From the NCBI GenBank assembly GCA_016705575.1, contig JADIXX010000003.1:496001-560000 (forward strand): a stretch of 64,000 bases of DNA, read 5' to 3'. The first letter of the stretch is position 1, and each line of letters begins with the position of its first letter. Made by a program: the position numbers and the translations under genes. The stretch comes from Candidatus Aalborgicola defluviihabitans (GTDB taxonomy: Bacteria; Pseudomonadota; Gammaproteobacteria; Burkholderiales; Burkholderiaceae_C). The notes under the pieces are model-generated. The model was not told the origin of the DNA and ran no database searches. It saw nothing but the letters and a program-made list of their open reading frames with translations. Below are positions 42,564 through 51,175 of the stretch, piece by piece.

Positions 42564-43766
42564 CTACTCGGAGCGCAAGGCCTCTACCGGGTCCAGCCGT
42601 GCCGCGCTGCGGGCAGGCAGCACACCGGCCACTAATCCGATAGCGATGGCAATGCCTTCGGCCAACAGCACAAAGCTGATCGGCGTGTGCACCGGCAAGG
42701 CTGGCACTGCCAGGTGAATGATCTGGGCCAGGCCCATGCCCAGCACCAAGCCGATGATGCCGCCCAGCGCCGACAGCGCTACTGCCTCACCCAGGAACAG
42801 GCCCAGGATGGTGTTGCGCGGCGCGCCCAGCGCCACCAGCAGCCCGATTTCTCCGGTGCGCTCGCTCACCGCAATGGTCATGATGGTGACGATACCCACT
42901 CCACCCACCAGCAGTGAAATACTGCCCAGCGCACCCACCGCCATGGTCAGAATGTCGAGGATGTTGGACAGGCTGCGCAGCATGTCTTCTTGCGTGGTGA
43001 TGGTGAAATCTTCGCGGCCGTGGCGCGCTTCCAGCAAGCGGGTAATGGACTTGACCACGCTGGCGGCGGGCACGCCTTCGCGGTAGGCGATGTCGATCTT
43101 CATCATGCCGTCGCGGTTGAACAACTCCATGGCGCGCGCCACTGGCACGTAGGCCGCATCGTCCAGGTCCACGCCCAGAAACTGGCCTTTGGATTCGAGT
43201 ACGCCAATCACGCGAAACTGCGAATTGCCCAGGCGCACGCGCTGCCCCAGCGGGTTGTCTGTGCCAAACAATTCTGTGGTGAGCTTGGACCCCAGCACCA
43301 CAAAGGCGCGGGCGTTTTCCAGTTCATCGTTTGGCAAAAACTGGCCAATGCGTACGGACATGCTGTAGACGTTGAGCATGTCGGCCCCCACGCCATTGAC
43401 GGTGCTTCGGCGCAGTCGCCCATTGGCGCCAATCTCGGTGTTGCCCCAGACCATGGCCGATACCCCGGTGACCTGGGGCAGCTTGGACAAATGCAGCGTG
43501 TCGTCCAGCGTGAGCGGCCGCACCGAACTGGGAATGCCGGTGGGTGCCGGACCCGAAGTCTTGACTTTGCCCGGCGTGATGCTCGCAATGTTGGTGCCAA
43601 ATTGGGTGAATTCGGCCAGCACAAAACGGTGAATGCCCTCGCCGATAGAGGTGAGCAGAATCACCGACGCAATGCCCACGGCAATGCCCAACAGCGTCAG
43701 AAAACTGCGAAGACGTTGCGCAGTGACTGCACGCATGGCCAGGCGAAGGGCGTCGGTAAGCAACAT
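42564..43766 (-). CDS. MacB-like ABC transporter permease (second)
   Basis: A 400-aa FtsX/MacB-type permease: one N-terminal helix (FLTLLGIAVGIASVILLTSIG), a periplasmic MacB core domain, and three C-terminal helices ending in VLPARSAARLDPVEALRSE. Unlike MacB, no ATPase is fused; it is encoded separately upstream. It is the last gene of a four-gene set, 18 bp after the other permease, and converges with the anchored protein gene. Substrate unknown; macrolides, peptides or lipids are carried by relatives. Confidence 0.87.
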   Translation of the reverse strand: MLLTDALRLAMRAVTAQRLRSFLTLLGIAVGIASVILLTSIGEGIHRFVLAEFTQFGTNIASITPGKVKTSGPAPTGIPSSVRPLTLDDTLHLSKLPQVTGVSAMVWGNTEIGANGRLRRSTVNGVGADMLNVYSMSVRIGQFLPNDELENARAFVVLGSKLTTELFGTDNPLGQRVRLGNSQFRVIGVLESKGQFLGVDLDDAAYVPVARAMELFNRDGMMKIDIAYREGVPAASVVKSITRLLEARHGREDFTITTQEDMLRSLSNILDILTMAVGALGSISLLVGGVGIVTIMTIAVSERTGEIGLLVALGAPRNTILGLFLGEAVALSALGGIIGLVLGMGLAQIIHLAVPALPVHTPISFVLLAEGIAIAIGLVAGVLPARSAARLDPVEALRSE

Positions 43767-43784
43767 GGTGTTAGTCGTCGCGGC

Positions 43785-44993
43785 TTACCGTTTGGAGAGA
43801 GCCTGCACCGGGTCCATCTGCGCGGCCCGGCGTGCTGGCATGACGCCGAACAAGATACCGGTCACCAACGCTGTACCCAAGCCGGCCAGCACGGCCCAGT
43901 CGGGTGGGTAGGCCGGAAAGGTGGGGTACAGCTGGCGAATAATCGCGGCGCCCAACAGCCCCAGCACGTAACCCACCACGGCACCCGTGAAAGAAAGCAG
44001 TACGGCCTCGGTTAAAAACACAGCACGGATGCCGCTGCCGGTGGCGCCCAGCGCCTTGAGCAAGCCAATCTCGGCGGTGCGTTGCGTAACCGACACCAGC
44101 ATCACGTTCATCACCAAAATGCCGGCCACTGCCAGACTTATGGCGGCAATGCCTGCCACGCCCAGGGTCAGCGCACTGAGCAAACGGTCGAAAGTGGCCA
44201 GCACCGCGTCTTGGGTGATAACAGTCACATCCAACTCGCCTTCGTGACGCAGTTTGATGATCTCGGTGATCTGGGCCTTGGCGGCATCGATGGCCTCTCG
44301 GCTGTGGGCTTCAATCATGATGCGAAACAGCGTGTTGCTATTGAACATGGACTGCGCCAGTGATACGGGCACAAACACCAGCTCGTCGGTATTCATGCTC
44401 AGGCCCTGGCCGGCGGCAGCCAGCACGCCCACAATGCGCACGCGCCGGTCGCCAATGCGCACCAGTTGTCCCAGGGCAGGGTTGGCACCGAAAAGCTCGT
44501 CGCGCACTTTGGCGCCAATCACCGCTTCGCTGTTCCCACGGCGCCAGTCGCCTGGTGCCAGAAAGCGCCCTTGGGCCATGGCCATTTTGCGCAGTTCCAC
44601 GTATTGGGACGTGGTGCCGGCCACCAGCACCTCGCGCAGCTTGCCCTCAGCGCTGATCTCCGAGGTGCCCACGGCCAGCGGTGCCACGCGGGCCACGGCG
44701 CTGGCCCGCTCAAGTGCCTGGGCGTCGTCAATGGTCAGGTCGCGCGTGGTATTGGTGATAGCGTTACCTGGGCTGAACCCCCCGGTCTGCGATCGACCGG
44801 GCAGCACGATAACCAGGTTGCTGCCCAGTGACGAAAACTCATTCATGATGTAGCGCCGCGCCCCATCGCCCAGCGCGGTGAGTATCACAACGGAGGCCAC
44901 GCCAATGGACATAGCCAGTACCAGCAGGCCAGCGCGCAGCGGGTTGCCGGTGGCCGCGTCGCGCGCGAAGCGGATCAGGTCGGTGTTGCGCAT
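43785..44993 (-). CDS. MacB-like ABC transporter permease (first)
   Basis: A 402-aa FtsX/MacB-type permease with the same layout as its neighbour: N-terminal helix (GLLVLAMSIGVASVVILTALG), periplasmic domain, C-terminal three-helix bundle and GVMPARRAAQMDPVQALSKR. The two permeases differ considerably in sequence and probably pair as a heterodimer around one ATPase. Its start overlaps the ATPase gene by 19 bp. Confidence 0.87.
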   Translation of the reverse strand: MRNTDLIRFARDAATGNPLRAGLLVLAMSIGVASVVILTALGDGARRYIMNEFSSLGSNLVIVLPGRSQTGGFSPGNAITNTTRDLTIDDAQALERASAVARVAPLAVGTSEISAEGKLREVLVAGTTSQYVELRKMAMAQGRFLAPGDWRRGNSEAVIGAKVRDELFGANPALGQLVRIGDRRVRIVGVLAAAGQGLSMNTDELVFVPVSLAQSMFNSNTLFRIMIEAHSREAIDAAKAQITEIIKLRHEGELDVTVITQDAVLATFDRLLSALTLGVAGIAAISLAVAGILVMNVMLVSVTQRTAEIGLLKALGATGSGIRAVFLTEAVLLSFTGAVVGYVLGLLGAAIIRQLYPTFPAYPPDWAVLAGLGTALVTGILFGVMPARRAAQMDPVQALSKR

Positions 44994-45694
44994 GCTGGCT
45001 CGGCCTGCGGGTCACGGCACGTGTCGTGCTGAATGGCGCCGTCTTCCATCAGCAACTGGCGCCGGGCCCGGCTGCCCAGTGCGCCATCATGGGTCACCAC
45101 GATCAAGGTCACGCCCTGGTCATTGAGGCCTTCCAGCAGGCGCACCACCTCTTCGCCGGTGCTGCGGTCCAGGTTGCCCGTGGGTTCGTCGGCCAGAATC
45201 ATGGCCGGCTGCATGATGGTGGCACGGGCAATGGCCACGCGCTGGCGCTGCCCGCCAGAGAGTTCGTCCGGGCGGTGGTCGGCGCGATTCACCAGCCCGT
45301 AGTCCTTGAGTGCCTGCGCCACCCGTGCTGAGCGTTGTGCCGGCGCCAGCCCGGCCAGCACCATGGGCAAGGCAATGTTCTCGGCGGCGGTCAGGCGTGG
45401 CACCAGGTGAAAGCTCTGAAACACAAAGCCAATGCGCTGGCTGCGAACGCGCGCCTGCTCATCCGGCGAGAGGGTGGTCACATCGCGGCCTTCCAGCCGG
45501 TACACGCCGGTGTTGGGGCGGTCCAGCAAGCCCAGCAGGTTGAGCAGGGTGGATTTTCCAGAACCCGATGGCCCCATCACCGCCACGTATTCGCCAGCGC
45601 CAATGTCCAGGTTCAGGTTACGCAGGGCGTGCACATCGGAGTCGCCCAGGTGGAACACCCGCTCAATGCCAGCGAGTTCGATTTGCGCGGTCAT
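44975..45694 (-). CDS. MacB/LolD-type ABC transporter ATPase
   Basis: A 239-aa nucleotide-binding subunit. Walker A is GPSGSGKST, the signature is LSGGQRQRVAIARA, and Walker B is ILADEPTGNLD. It energises the two permeases below it. The start forms an ATGA overlap with the adaptor stop, so the set is translationally coupled. Confidence 0.93.
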   Translation of the reverse strand: MTAQIELAGIERVFHLGDSDVHALRNLNLDIGAGEYVAVMGPSGSGKSTLLNLLGLLDRPNTGVYRLEGRDVTTLSPDEQARVRSQRIGFVFQSFHLVPRLTAAENIALPMVLAGLAPAQRSARVAQALKDYGLVNRADHRPDELSGGQRQRVAIARATIMQPAMILADEPTGNLDRSTGEEVVRLLEGLNDQGVTLIVVTHDGALGSRARRQLLMEDGAIQHDTCRDPQAEPACATPT

Positions 45695-46848
45695 TTCTTG
45701 GCTTTATCGTCCAGCACGTAGGCAGCGCCGGGCTTGACGCCTTCGCGTTCCAGCGAGGTCACCACTTTGTCGCCAGCGGCCAGGCCATCCAATACCTCGG
45801 TGAACTCCCAGTTGGCCAGCCCGGTCTTGATCTTGCGTTCTTGCAGCGTGCCGTCTGCGCCGGCCACCAGTACGCGGCCCCCTTCTTGCAGCGCTGAGGT
45901 TGGCACGCGCACTACCTTGTCGCGCACGGCCAGCACCACTTCCACGTCGGCGCTGTAGCCCACCAGAAGTTTGGGCGGCGTCTTGTCGGTGTCCAGCGTG
46001 GCGTCAATGTCCACCGTGCGGGCCTGCTTTTCTACTGCCGACACATAGGGTGCTACGCGCTTGACCTTGCCGGCAAAGGATTGTTTGGGTAGCGCGTCAA
46101 AGCTGATGCGCACGGTCTGCCCGGCGCTGATCTTGGGTGCGTCCACCTCGTCCATGGGGGCGCGCACATACAAGCAGGTGTCGTCGATCAAGTCAATTGC
46201 CGGTGGTGTGGGCACGCCGGGTGGTGAGGGTGTTGAGTATTCCCCTACCTCGCCCACAATTTTGGCCACGGTACCGGCAAACGGCGCGTACAGCACGGTG
46301 CGTTTTTGCTCAACCTGCGTGGCGCTCACGCGGGCTTGGGCTTGCACCACATCAGCCTTGGCGGCGTCGCAGGTGGCGCGCCGGGCCTGGGCGTCGGCGC
46401 GGGCCTGATCGTCACGCGAGCCGGAGACAAAGCCCTTCTGGAACAGGGCGCTCTGGCGTTTGGCCTCGGCTTCGGCATTGGCGGCCACGGTGCAAGCCTC
46501 GACAACCCGCTTTTGTGCACTTTGCACCTGGGTCTGGGCCAGGGTACTTTGGGCCTGCTGGTCGTCGTTCCACAATTTCATCAGCAACTGGCCTTTTTTG
46601 ACTTTGTCGCCTTCCTTGACTGCCAGTACTTCAATGCGCCCGCCCATGGTGGCCGAGAGCTTGGTGCGCAAACAGGCTTCCACCGTGCCAGCGCGGGTGT
46701 TGGCGATGCTGGATTCCACCTTGCCCTGGTCTATCTCCACCACCACCACGGCGATCGGCTTGGGCCGCTTGGCCCACCAGATGCCTCCCACCAAGAGGGC
46801 GATGATGAGCAGAGCCAGTGCCAGGCGGCGAATCAGGGATGAAGTCAT
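45691..46848 (-). CDS. HlyD/MacA-type periplasmic adaptor
   Basis: A 385-aa membrane-fusion protein: N-terminal anchor (LALALLIIALLVGGIWWA), lipoyl-like halves around a long coiled-coil hairpin (residues ~85-180, DDQARADAQARRA...), then a beta-barrel and a membrane-proximal domain. It starts the exporter operon adaptor-ATPase-permease-permease. It would connect the permeases to a TolC-type channel, which is not in the window. ATG 46848 follows a 48-bp element in the leader. Confidence 0.9.
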   Translation of the reverse strand: MTSSLIRRLALALLIIALLVGGIWWAKRPKPIAVVVVEIDQGKVESSIANTRAGTVEACLRTKLSATMGGRIEVLAVKEGDKVKKGQLLMKLWNDDQQAQSTLAQTQVQSAQKRVVEACTVAANAEAEAKRQSALFQKGFVSGSRDDQARADAQARRATCDAAKADVVQAQARVSATQVEQKRTVLYAPFAGTVAKIVGEVGEYSTPSPPGVPTPPAIDLIDDTCLYVRAPMDEVDAPKISAGQTVRISFDALPKQSFAGKVKRVAPYVSAVEKQARTVDIDATLDTDKTPPKLLVGYSADVEVVLAVRDKVVRVPTSALQEGGRVLVAGADGTLQERKIKTGLANWEFTEVLDGLAAGDKVVTSLEREGVKPGAAYVLDDKAKK

Positions 46849-46861
46849 ATATGGGAAATTT

Positions 46862-46909
46862 GCTATAAAAATATGAGCGATTTACCCAATGTTGACGAGG
46901 GCTAGGAGG
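46862..46909 (+). repeat. 48-bp palindromic element, copy 12
   Basis: GCTATAAAAATATGAGC arm pair, then TTGACGAGGGCTAGGAGG and the family tail CATTTTACTTAAAG. It lies 13 bp beyond the adaptor start, between it and the enoyl-CoA hydratase stop. Confidence 0.78.
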
Positions 46910-46926
46910 CCATTTTACTTAAAGAG

Positions 46927-47619
46927 TTACATCAGGGCAGTGGTCTTGTCCAGCGCAATGGCGGCATCCAGTGTGTCCAGCAACAGCTTGCGCACCTTGA
47001 GCTTGGTGCCCTTGTGTGCGCCTGGGTTGAGTTTCTGCAACTGCTGGGCTACTGCACGGGCGGTGGGCATCAGCTGCTCGGGCGGCACCACCTGATCCAG
47101 GAAACCGGCCATCACTGCACCCTGCGGGGTGAACATTTCTGCGTTGATGACGGCGCGTTGGAAGGCCGGTGGCGTCAGCCGGTCGCGCGCCAGGGTAATG
47201 CCCACGTGGTGCATGGTCATGCCAATCTTCACTTCGTTGAGGCCAATGCTGAAAGGGCCTTCCACCCCAATGCGGTAGTCCGCCGACAGCAGCACAAAGG
47301 CGCCCTTTGCCACAGCGTGGCCAGGGCAGGCAACGATGATCGGTTGGGGGTGGGCCAACATGCGCCGCGCCAAGGCAGAGCCCTCGCCCACCAGGTTAAT
47401 GGCAGCCTGCGGGCCGGCCATCATGACTTTCAGGTCGTAACCGCCGCTCAGAATACCGGGTTGGCCGGTGACGATGACCACCGCACTATCAGCCTGCGCG
47501 CGGTCCAGGCTACGGTTGAAGTCGGCAATTAGTTCGTGGGAAAAGGCGTTGACCTTGCCGTTGTTCAGGGTCAGGGTGGCAATGCCGTCTTCCAGGCTGT
47601 AGGCAACAAGTTCGCTCAT
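46927..47619 (-). CDS. Enoyl-CoA hydratase/isomerase (crotonase) family protein
   Basis: A 230-aa crotonase-fold protein, slightly short for the family. The oxyanion-hole segments are ILSGGYDLKVM and HAVAKGAFVLLSADYRIG. The usual catalytic Glu region reads NEVKIGMTMHHVG, so the hydratase Glu pair is not obviously conserved, and isomerase or other activity is possible. ATG 47619 has AGGAATTCAC just before it; the longer start adds five residues. It is the last gene of the run that begins with the TPP riboswitch, 32 bp after the kinase gene, but its role need not be related. Confidence 0.85.
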   Translation of the reverse strand: MSELVAYSLEDGIATLTLNNGKVNAFSHELIADFNRSLDRAQADSAVVIVTGQPGILSGGYDLKVMMAGPQAAINLVGEGSALARRMLAHPQPIIVACPGHAVAKGAFVLLSADYRIGVEGPFSIGLNEVKIGMTMHHVGITLARDRLTPPAFQRAVINAEMFTPQGAVMAGFLDQVVPPEQLMPTARAVAQQLQKLNPGAHKGTKLKVRKLLLDTLDAAIALDKTTALM

Positions 47620-47651
47620 GGTGAATTCCTGCAAAAAAACGAATGGCCAGT

Positions 47652-48188
47652 CTAACCGCTTGCTAGGTGCTCCACTGCATCCAGGGCTGCTTGCAGGCGT
47701 TGATCACCCGTGCCGGCGATGTGCACAAAAGGCAGGGCGGATTGGTGCAAGGTTTGCAACAGGCGCGCGTGCACGGTGGTGCGCATCGCCTCGCCATCGC
47801 GCTGGACTCCGTCGGCCACCCATGGAATGCCGGTTTCCAGCAGCAGAGTCAGCGCGTAGCGTTGGTGCAGTGCCCAAGCCTGCGGGTACAGCGAAGTGTC
47901 ATGAAATACACAGTCGCTGTAGACGGCCGTGAGCAGCGGTGCTGTGTCGCAGACCACCCAGACCTTGCCTTGTTGGCGCGCCAGTTGCAGTGCGGCTTCT
48001 TCGAGCGTGCATTGTTCTTGCAGGATGTGGTTCTGCTCATCTTGCCGGGGGGTACGGCCATGGAGCGCGGTGAATCGGCGCAGGTACTCGGGCACCCACG
48101 GGGAGCCCAACTGATTTGCCAGATCACGGGCCAGGGTAGTCTTGCCGGTGCACTCGGCACCTAAAAGGCAGATGAGTTGGGGTCTCAA
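47652..48188 (-). CDS. NadR-like P-loop kinase/ATPase
   Basis: A 178-aa protein starting with a P-loop (LICLLGAECTGKTTLARDLA) and resembling the ribosylnicotinamide-kinase half of NadR (VPEYLRRF, WVVCDTAPLLTAVYSDCVFHD, GIPWVADGVQRDGE). The start is a TTG at 48188 overlapping the receptor stop as TTGA, so it is translationally coupled to a TPP-riboswitch-controlled TonB receptor. NadR-type kinases phosphorylate nicotinamide riboside; the context suggests a thiamine-pathway kinase instead (inference). A canonical thiamine pyrophosphokinase fold is not visible. Confidence 0.8.
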   Translation of the reverse strand: MRPQLICLLGAECTGKTTLARDLANQLGSPWVPEYLRRFTALHGRTPRQDEQNHILQEQCTLEEAALQLARQQGKVWVVCDTAPLLTAVYSDCVFHDTSLYPQAWALHQRYALTLLLETGIPWVADGVQRDGEAMRTTVHARLLQTLHQSALPFVHIAGTGDQRLQAALDAVEHLASG

Positions 48189-50359
48189 AATTCCACCGTC
48201 ACCCGGGCCCGCACGGTGCGCGGTGTGGAAGGAAACAGGTAGGTGCTGCCCCAGTACTGGGTGGGGGCCTCGCGCCAGTAGCTGCGGTCCGTCAAATTTT
48301 CCACGTTCAGGCTCCACTGCGTGAGCTTGCCAATCAGGCGGTTTTGGTAGCGCACACCCGCGTCCAGTTGCCATGCCGATGGCAGGGTCACACTGCCGTC
48401 GGCGGTGACGGTTTTGCCACTCTCGGAAGTGAGCAGACCGTTCAGGGACAAGCCGGGAAGTGATGCGATCTTGTAGTCGGCAAACAGCGAGGCCTTGGCC
48501 TTGGGCACGTTGGTGACCCACTGCCCCACCAGGTTGGGGTCCACGGCGGCGGTGTACTTGGCGTCCAGCACGGTCAGGCTGGCTTGCAGGGAGAGTTGGG
48601 AAGTCACCTGGCCCACTGCGGCCAGCTCAACGCCCCGGTGGCGCGCGGTCTTGCCGCCGGCCACCCGCAGTGGAATGCCGCTGGCGGTGGGCTGGTCATC
48701 GCCATAGGGTTTGTCGATGTTGAACAGTGCAGCGGATACCAGCAGGCGGTCATGTGCCTGCCATTTCACACCCACCTCGGTTTGCTCGCTCTTGAGGGCC
48801 GGCAGCACCTGGCCGGCATTCACATACTTGGTGGGTCGGTTTGGCACCGCCTCCAATTCCGCACCCTGCCCCCAACTGACATACAGCATGGTGCTGGTCA
48901 CAGTTGACCACGCCAGGCCAGCCCAAGGGGTGGTCACGGTCTGCTCGAAGGCAATGGCGCGTGAGCCATCGCTGCGTTCGCTCGAACGGTTCAGGTGCGA
49001 GCTGCGCAGGCCGACAAAGCTTTGCACGCTGGCTGTCAAGTTGCTAACCAGCGAGGCCGAGGCATCCACGGCGCGTTCGCGGCTATTGGTGTTGAGGTCC
49101 AGGGCCGTGCCATCGCCCGGCAGCGCAATGGGGGTGTTGATGTTGGTGGTGCCCACCCAGTTGTAGGCCTGCGTGGGGTTGAGTTCGGTCTTGGCATTGC
49201 GGCCACTCAAGCCCAGGCTGACGCGGTGCTGCACACCGAGCGCGGAGAACTTGCCTTGCAGCGTGGCATCCCAGGCCCAGGTGCTGCGTTCTTCGTTTTC
49301 GCTGCGGTAATCGTAGATGTCCACATCGCCATTGCCGCACAGACCGGGGTAGACGTAGTTGGGGCCGGTGCTGCAGCCGTCGGGGAAGGCCAGGCGGTCT
49401 TGCGTGGTGGTGCGTTGCATGCCCAGGCCCAGGCGTGCCTGCCAGTCGGTGCTGATGGTGTGATCGATGGCGAACTGGGCGTTGGTACCGGTGGATTCAA
49501 AGGGCTGCGACCAGCTCTGGTTGTTGAGGTTCAGGCGGCTGTACACCGGTGCGGGCAAGGTGTCGGCCACGCCGTCACCATTGCTGTCGAGCAGACCCAG
49601 ACCTGGGACCGAGGGCTGCTTCTTGTGGTGGTATTCCAGATCAGCCGACAAGCGGGTAGCGGGGGCCACTTGCGTCGCTAGAGCCACGCTGGCAAATTCG
49701 CGTTTGCCATCGGCACGGTCGAACACGGAGTGCAGATCTTCAGCCGCCAGATTGACGCGCACACCGACAGCGCCCCACGCGGTGTTGGCATCCATGTGCA
49801 CCTTGCTGCCGCCATTGCCATCCGCGCCCAGCGACACGGTGGTGAAGGCATCGCGCTGCGGCGTCTTGGTCACAAAATTCACCAGACCGCCGGGTGCCGA
49901 CACGCCGGACTGCAGGCCCGCTACGCCCTTGAGCACTTCTACGCGTTCCTTGTTTTCCATCGCAATGGGAGCGATGTTGGAAATGGGCAGGCCATTGCGC
50001 AAAAAGTTGGTGCCCTGGTCCAGCAAGAAGCCGCGCACCGACAGGCCTTCGATGTAGCCAGTGGTGTTGTAGCTGTCAGCCAAAGAGGCGTCGAGCTTGA
50101 TGGCCTGGGACAGGCTGCTGCTGGCCGTGGCGGCCAGCAAGTCGGCGCCCAGCACCGTGATGCTTTGCGGGGTTTTGGCCAAAGACTGGCCGAAACCGCC
50201 CACCTCGGCGCGTTCAATGTCCAGCACCGGGGCGGCCTTGCCCGTGACGGTGACTGCATCCAGGTATTGGGTGGTGGTTTGTGCCCCAACGGGCACGGCA
50301 AACAGCAGGGCCAACGCCGCAGCGGTGGGGGAAAGTTTCAGTGTGTGACGGATTGCCAT
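48185..50359 (-). CDS. TonB-dependent outer-membrane receptor under TPP riboswitch control
   Basis: A 724-aa outer-membrane receptor: signal peptide to VPVGAQ, TonB box-like DAVTVTG, plug domain (GGFGQSLAKTPQSITVLGADLL, VEVLKGVAGLQSG...PGGLVNFVTKTP), then a 22-strand-type barrel ending in aromatic Phe (ARVTVEF). I chose ATG 50359 because AAGGACTTTCG precedes it and the signal peptide follows; a longer start would enter the leader. The plug resembles ferric-siderophore receptors, but a TPP riboswitch lies directly upstream, so thiamine or a precursor is the likely substrate. Confidence 0.9.
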   Translation of the reverse strand: MAIRHTLKLSPTAAALALLFAVPVGAQTTTQYLDAVTVTGKAAPVLDIERAEVGGFGQSLAKTPQSITVLGADLLAATASSSLSQAIKLDASLADSYNTTGYIEGLSVRGFLLDQGTNFLRNGLPISNIAPIAMENKERVEVLKGVAGLQSGVSAPGGLVNFVTKTPQRDAFTTVSLGADGNGGSKVHMDANTAWGAVGVRVNLAAEDLHSVFDRADGKREFASVALATQVAPATRLSADLEYHHKKQPSVPGLGLLDSNGDGVADTLPAPVYSRLNLNNQSWSQPFESTGTNAQFAIDHTISTDWQARLGLGMQRTTTQDRLAFPDGCSTGPNYVYPGLCGNGDVDIYDYRSENEERSTWAWDATLQGKFSALGVQHRVSLGLSGRNAKTELNPTQAYNWVGTTNINTPIALPGDGTALDLNTNSRERAVDASASLVSNLTASVQSFVGLRSSHLNRSSERSDGSRAIAFEQTVTTPWAGLAWSTVTSTMLYVSWGQGAELEAVPNRPTKYVNAGQVLPALKSEQTEVGVKWQAHDRLLVSAALFNIDKPYGDDQPTASGIPLRVAGGKTARHRGVELAAVGQVTSQLSLQASLTVLDAKYTAAVDPNLVGQWVTNVPKAKASLFADYKIASLPGLSLNGLLTSESGKTVTADGSVTLPSAWQLDAGVRYQNRLIGKLTQWSLNVENLTDRSYWREAPTQYWGSTYLFPSTPRTVRARVTVEF

Positions 50360-50436
50360 CGAAAGTCCTTTGGTCGACGGCAGGGGAGTGCAGACATGCC
50401 ACGCGACCCCTCCATGAAGTGGGCGCAAGCAGTTCA

Positions 50437-50528
50437 ATCACGCTTCCCTGCGCAAGTATTACCTTGATCAAGTTCCAGGGTGTTATCTCAGCCGGATATC
50501 GCAAGACATCCAGCACCCCTAGCGTTTA
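50437..50528 (-). ncRNA. TPP (thiamine pyrophosphate) riboswitch
   Basis: Read on the minus strand, all conserved parts appear in order: AGGGGTGC, GGCTGAGATAACACCC, then AACTTGATCAAGGTAATAC and GCAGGGAAGCG. P1 pairs ACGC with GCGT at the ends. It lies ~80 bp before the receptor start, so TPP would repress the receptor and the coupled kinase gene. Confidence 0.95.
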
Positions 50529-50577
50529 CAGATCGGCGTAGTGCCGAACTGATGGCGCGATTGTAAACCCGGTCAGA

Positions 50578-51045
50578 TCACGTCCGATCGATCTTCCACT
50601 CCAGCGCCACGGATGTGGTGGTCTTGACCACGCCGTCAAAGTTGCCCATTTCGTCCAGCAGGGTGTTCATGCGCAGGGCCGTTTCAGCACGTAGCAGCAC
50701 TACGTAGTCAAATTCGCCACTCACTGCGCAGAGCTGGCGCACCTCGGGCATGCGCTCCAGTTGGCGCACCACGTCGCGTCCGGATTTGGGTTGCACGGTG
50801 ATTCCAACAAACGCTTGCAGGCCTTGGTCCAGCACATCCTGCCCCAGCCGCAGTGTGTACCCCGCGATAACGCCTTCGCGCTCCAGGCGGGCCAATCGTG
50901 CCAGCACCGTGGTGCGTGCCGTGCCGAGTTGGCGTGCCAGATCGGCCGTGGATGTGCGGGCATTGGCCTGTAGCAAAGCCAGAAGATCACGGTCCAGTTG
51001 GTCGCGCAACCCGGCCGTACGTTGGGTTTGGGGTGGTGTGGCCAT
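50578..51045 (-). CDS. Lrp/AsnC-family regulator of lysine catabolism
   Basis: A 155-aa regulator: helix-turn-helix (TSTADLARQLGTARTTVLARLARLEREGVIAGY) and a C-terminal RAM domain (CAVSGEFDYVVLLRAET). It is divergent from the saccharopine dehydrogenase-like gene, with a 15-bp palindrome in between, so it probably controls the lysine genes and itself. Confidence 0.88.
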   Translation of the reverse strand: MATPPQTQRTAGLRDQLDRDLLALLQANARTSTADLARQLGTARTTVLARLARLEREGVIAGYTLRLGQDVLDQGLQAFVGITVQPKSGRDVVRQLERMPEVRQLCAVSGEFDYVVLLRAETALRMNTLLDEMGNFDGVVKTTTSVALEWKIDRT

Positions 51046-51067
51046 TTGGTCGATTTGATAAATATGT

Positions 51068-51082
51068 ATGACAAATTGTCAT
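51068..51082. promoter_or_regulatory. Palindrome in the lrp/lysine divergent promoter
   Basis: ATGACAA-A-TTGTCAT, midway between the Lrp gene and the saccharopine dehydrogenase gene. Fits an Lrp-type operator by symmetry and position. Confidence 0.55.
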
Positions 51083-51175
51083 TCAATACATCTGTTTCGT
51101 CAAAGTGACTGTGCATTATGTCCGCCACCGCGCCTAAACTTTCTGCATACCAACCACTATTTCAGGAGACTTTTC

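Noticed and set aside
42551..42564. GCCCC-AC-GGGGC hairpin between convergent genes as a terminator
   Set aside because: The loop is too short and there is no T run; not enough to call a terminator.
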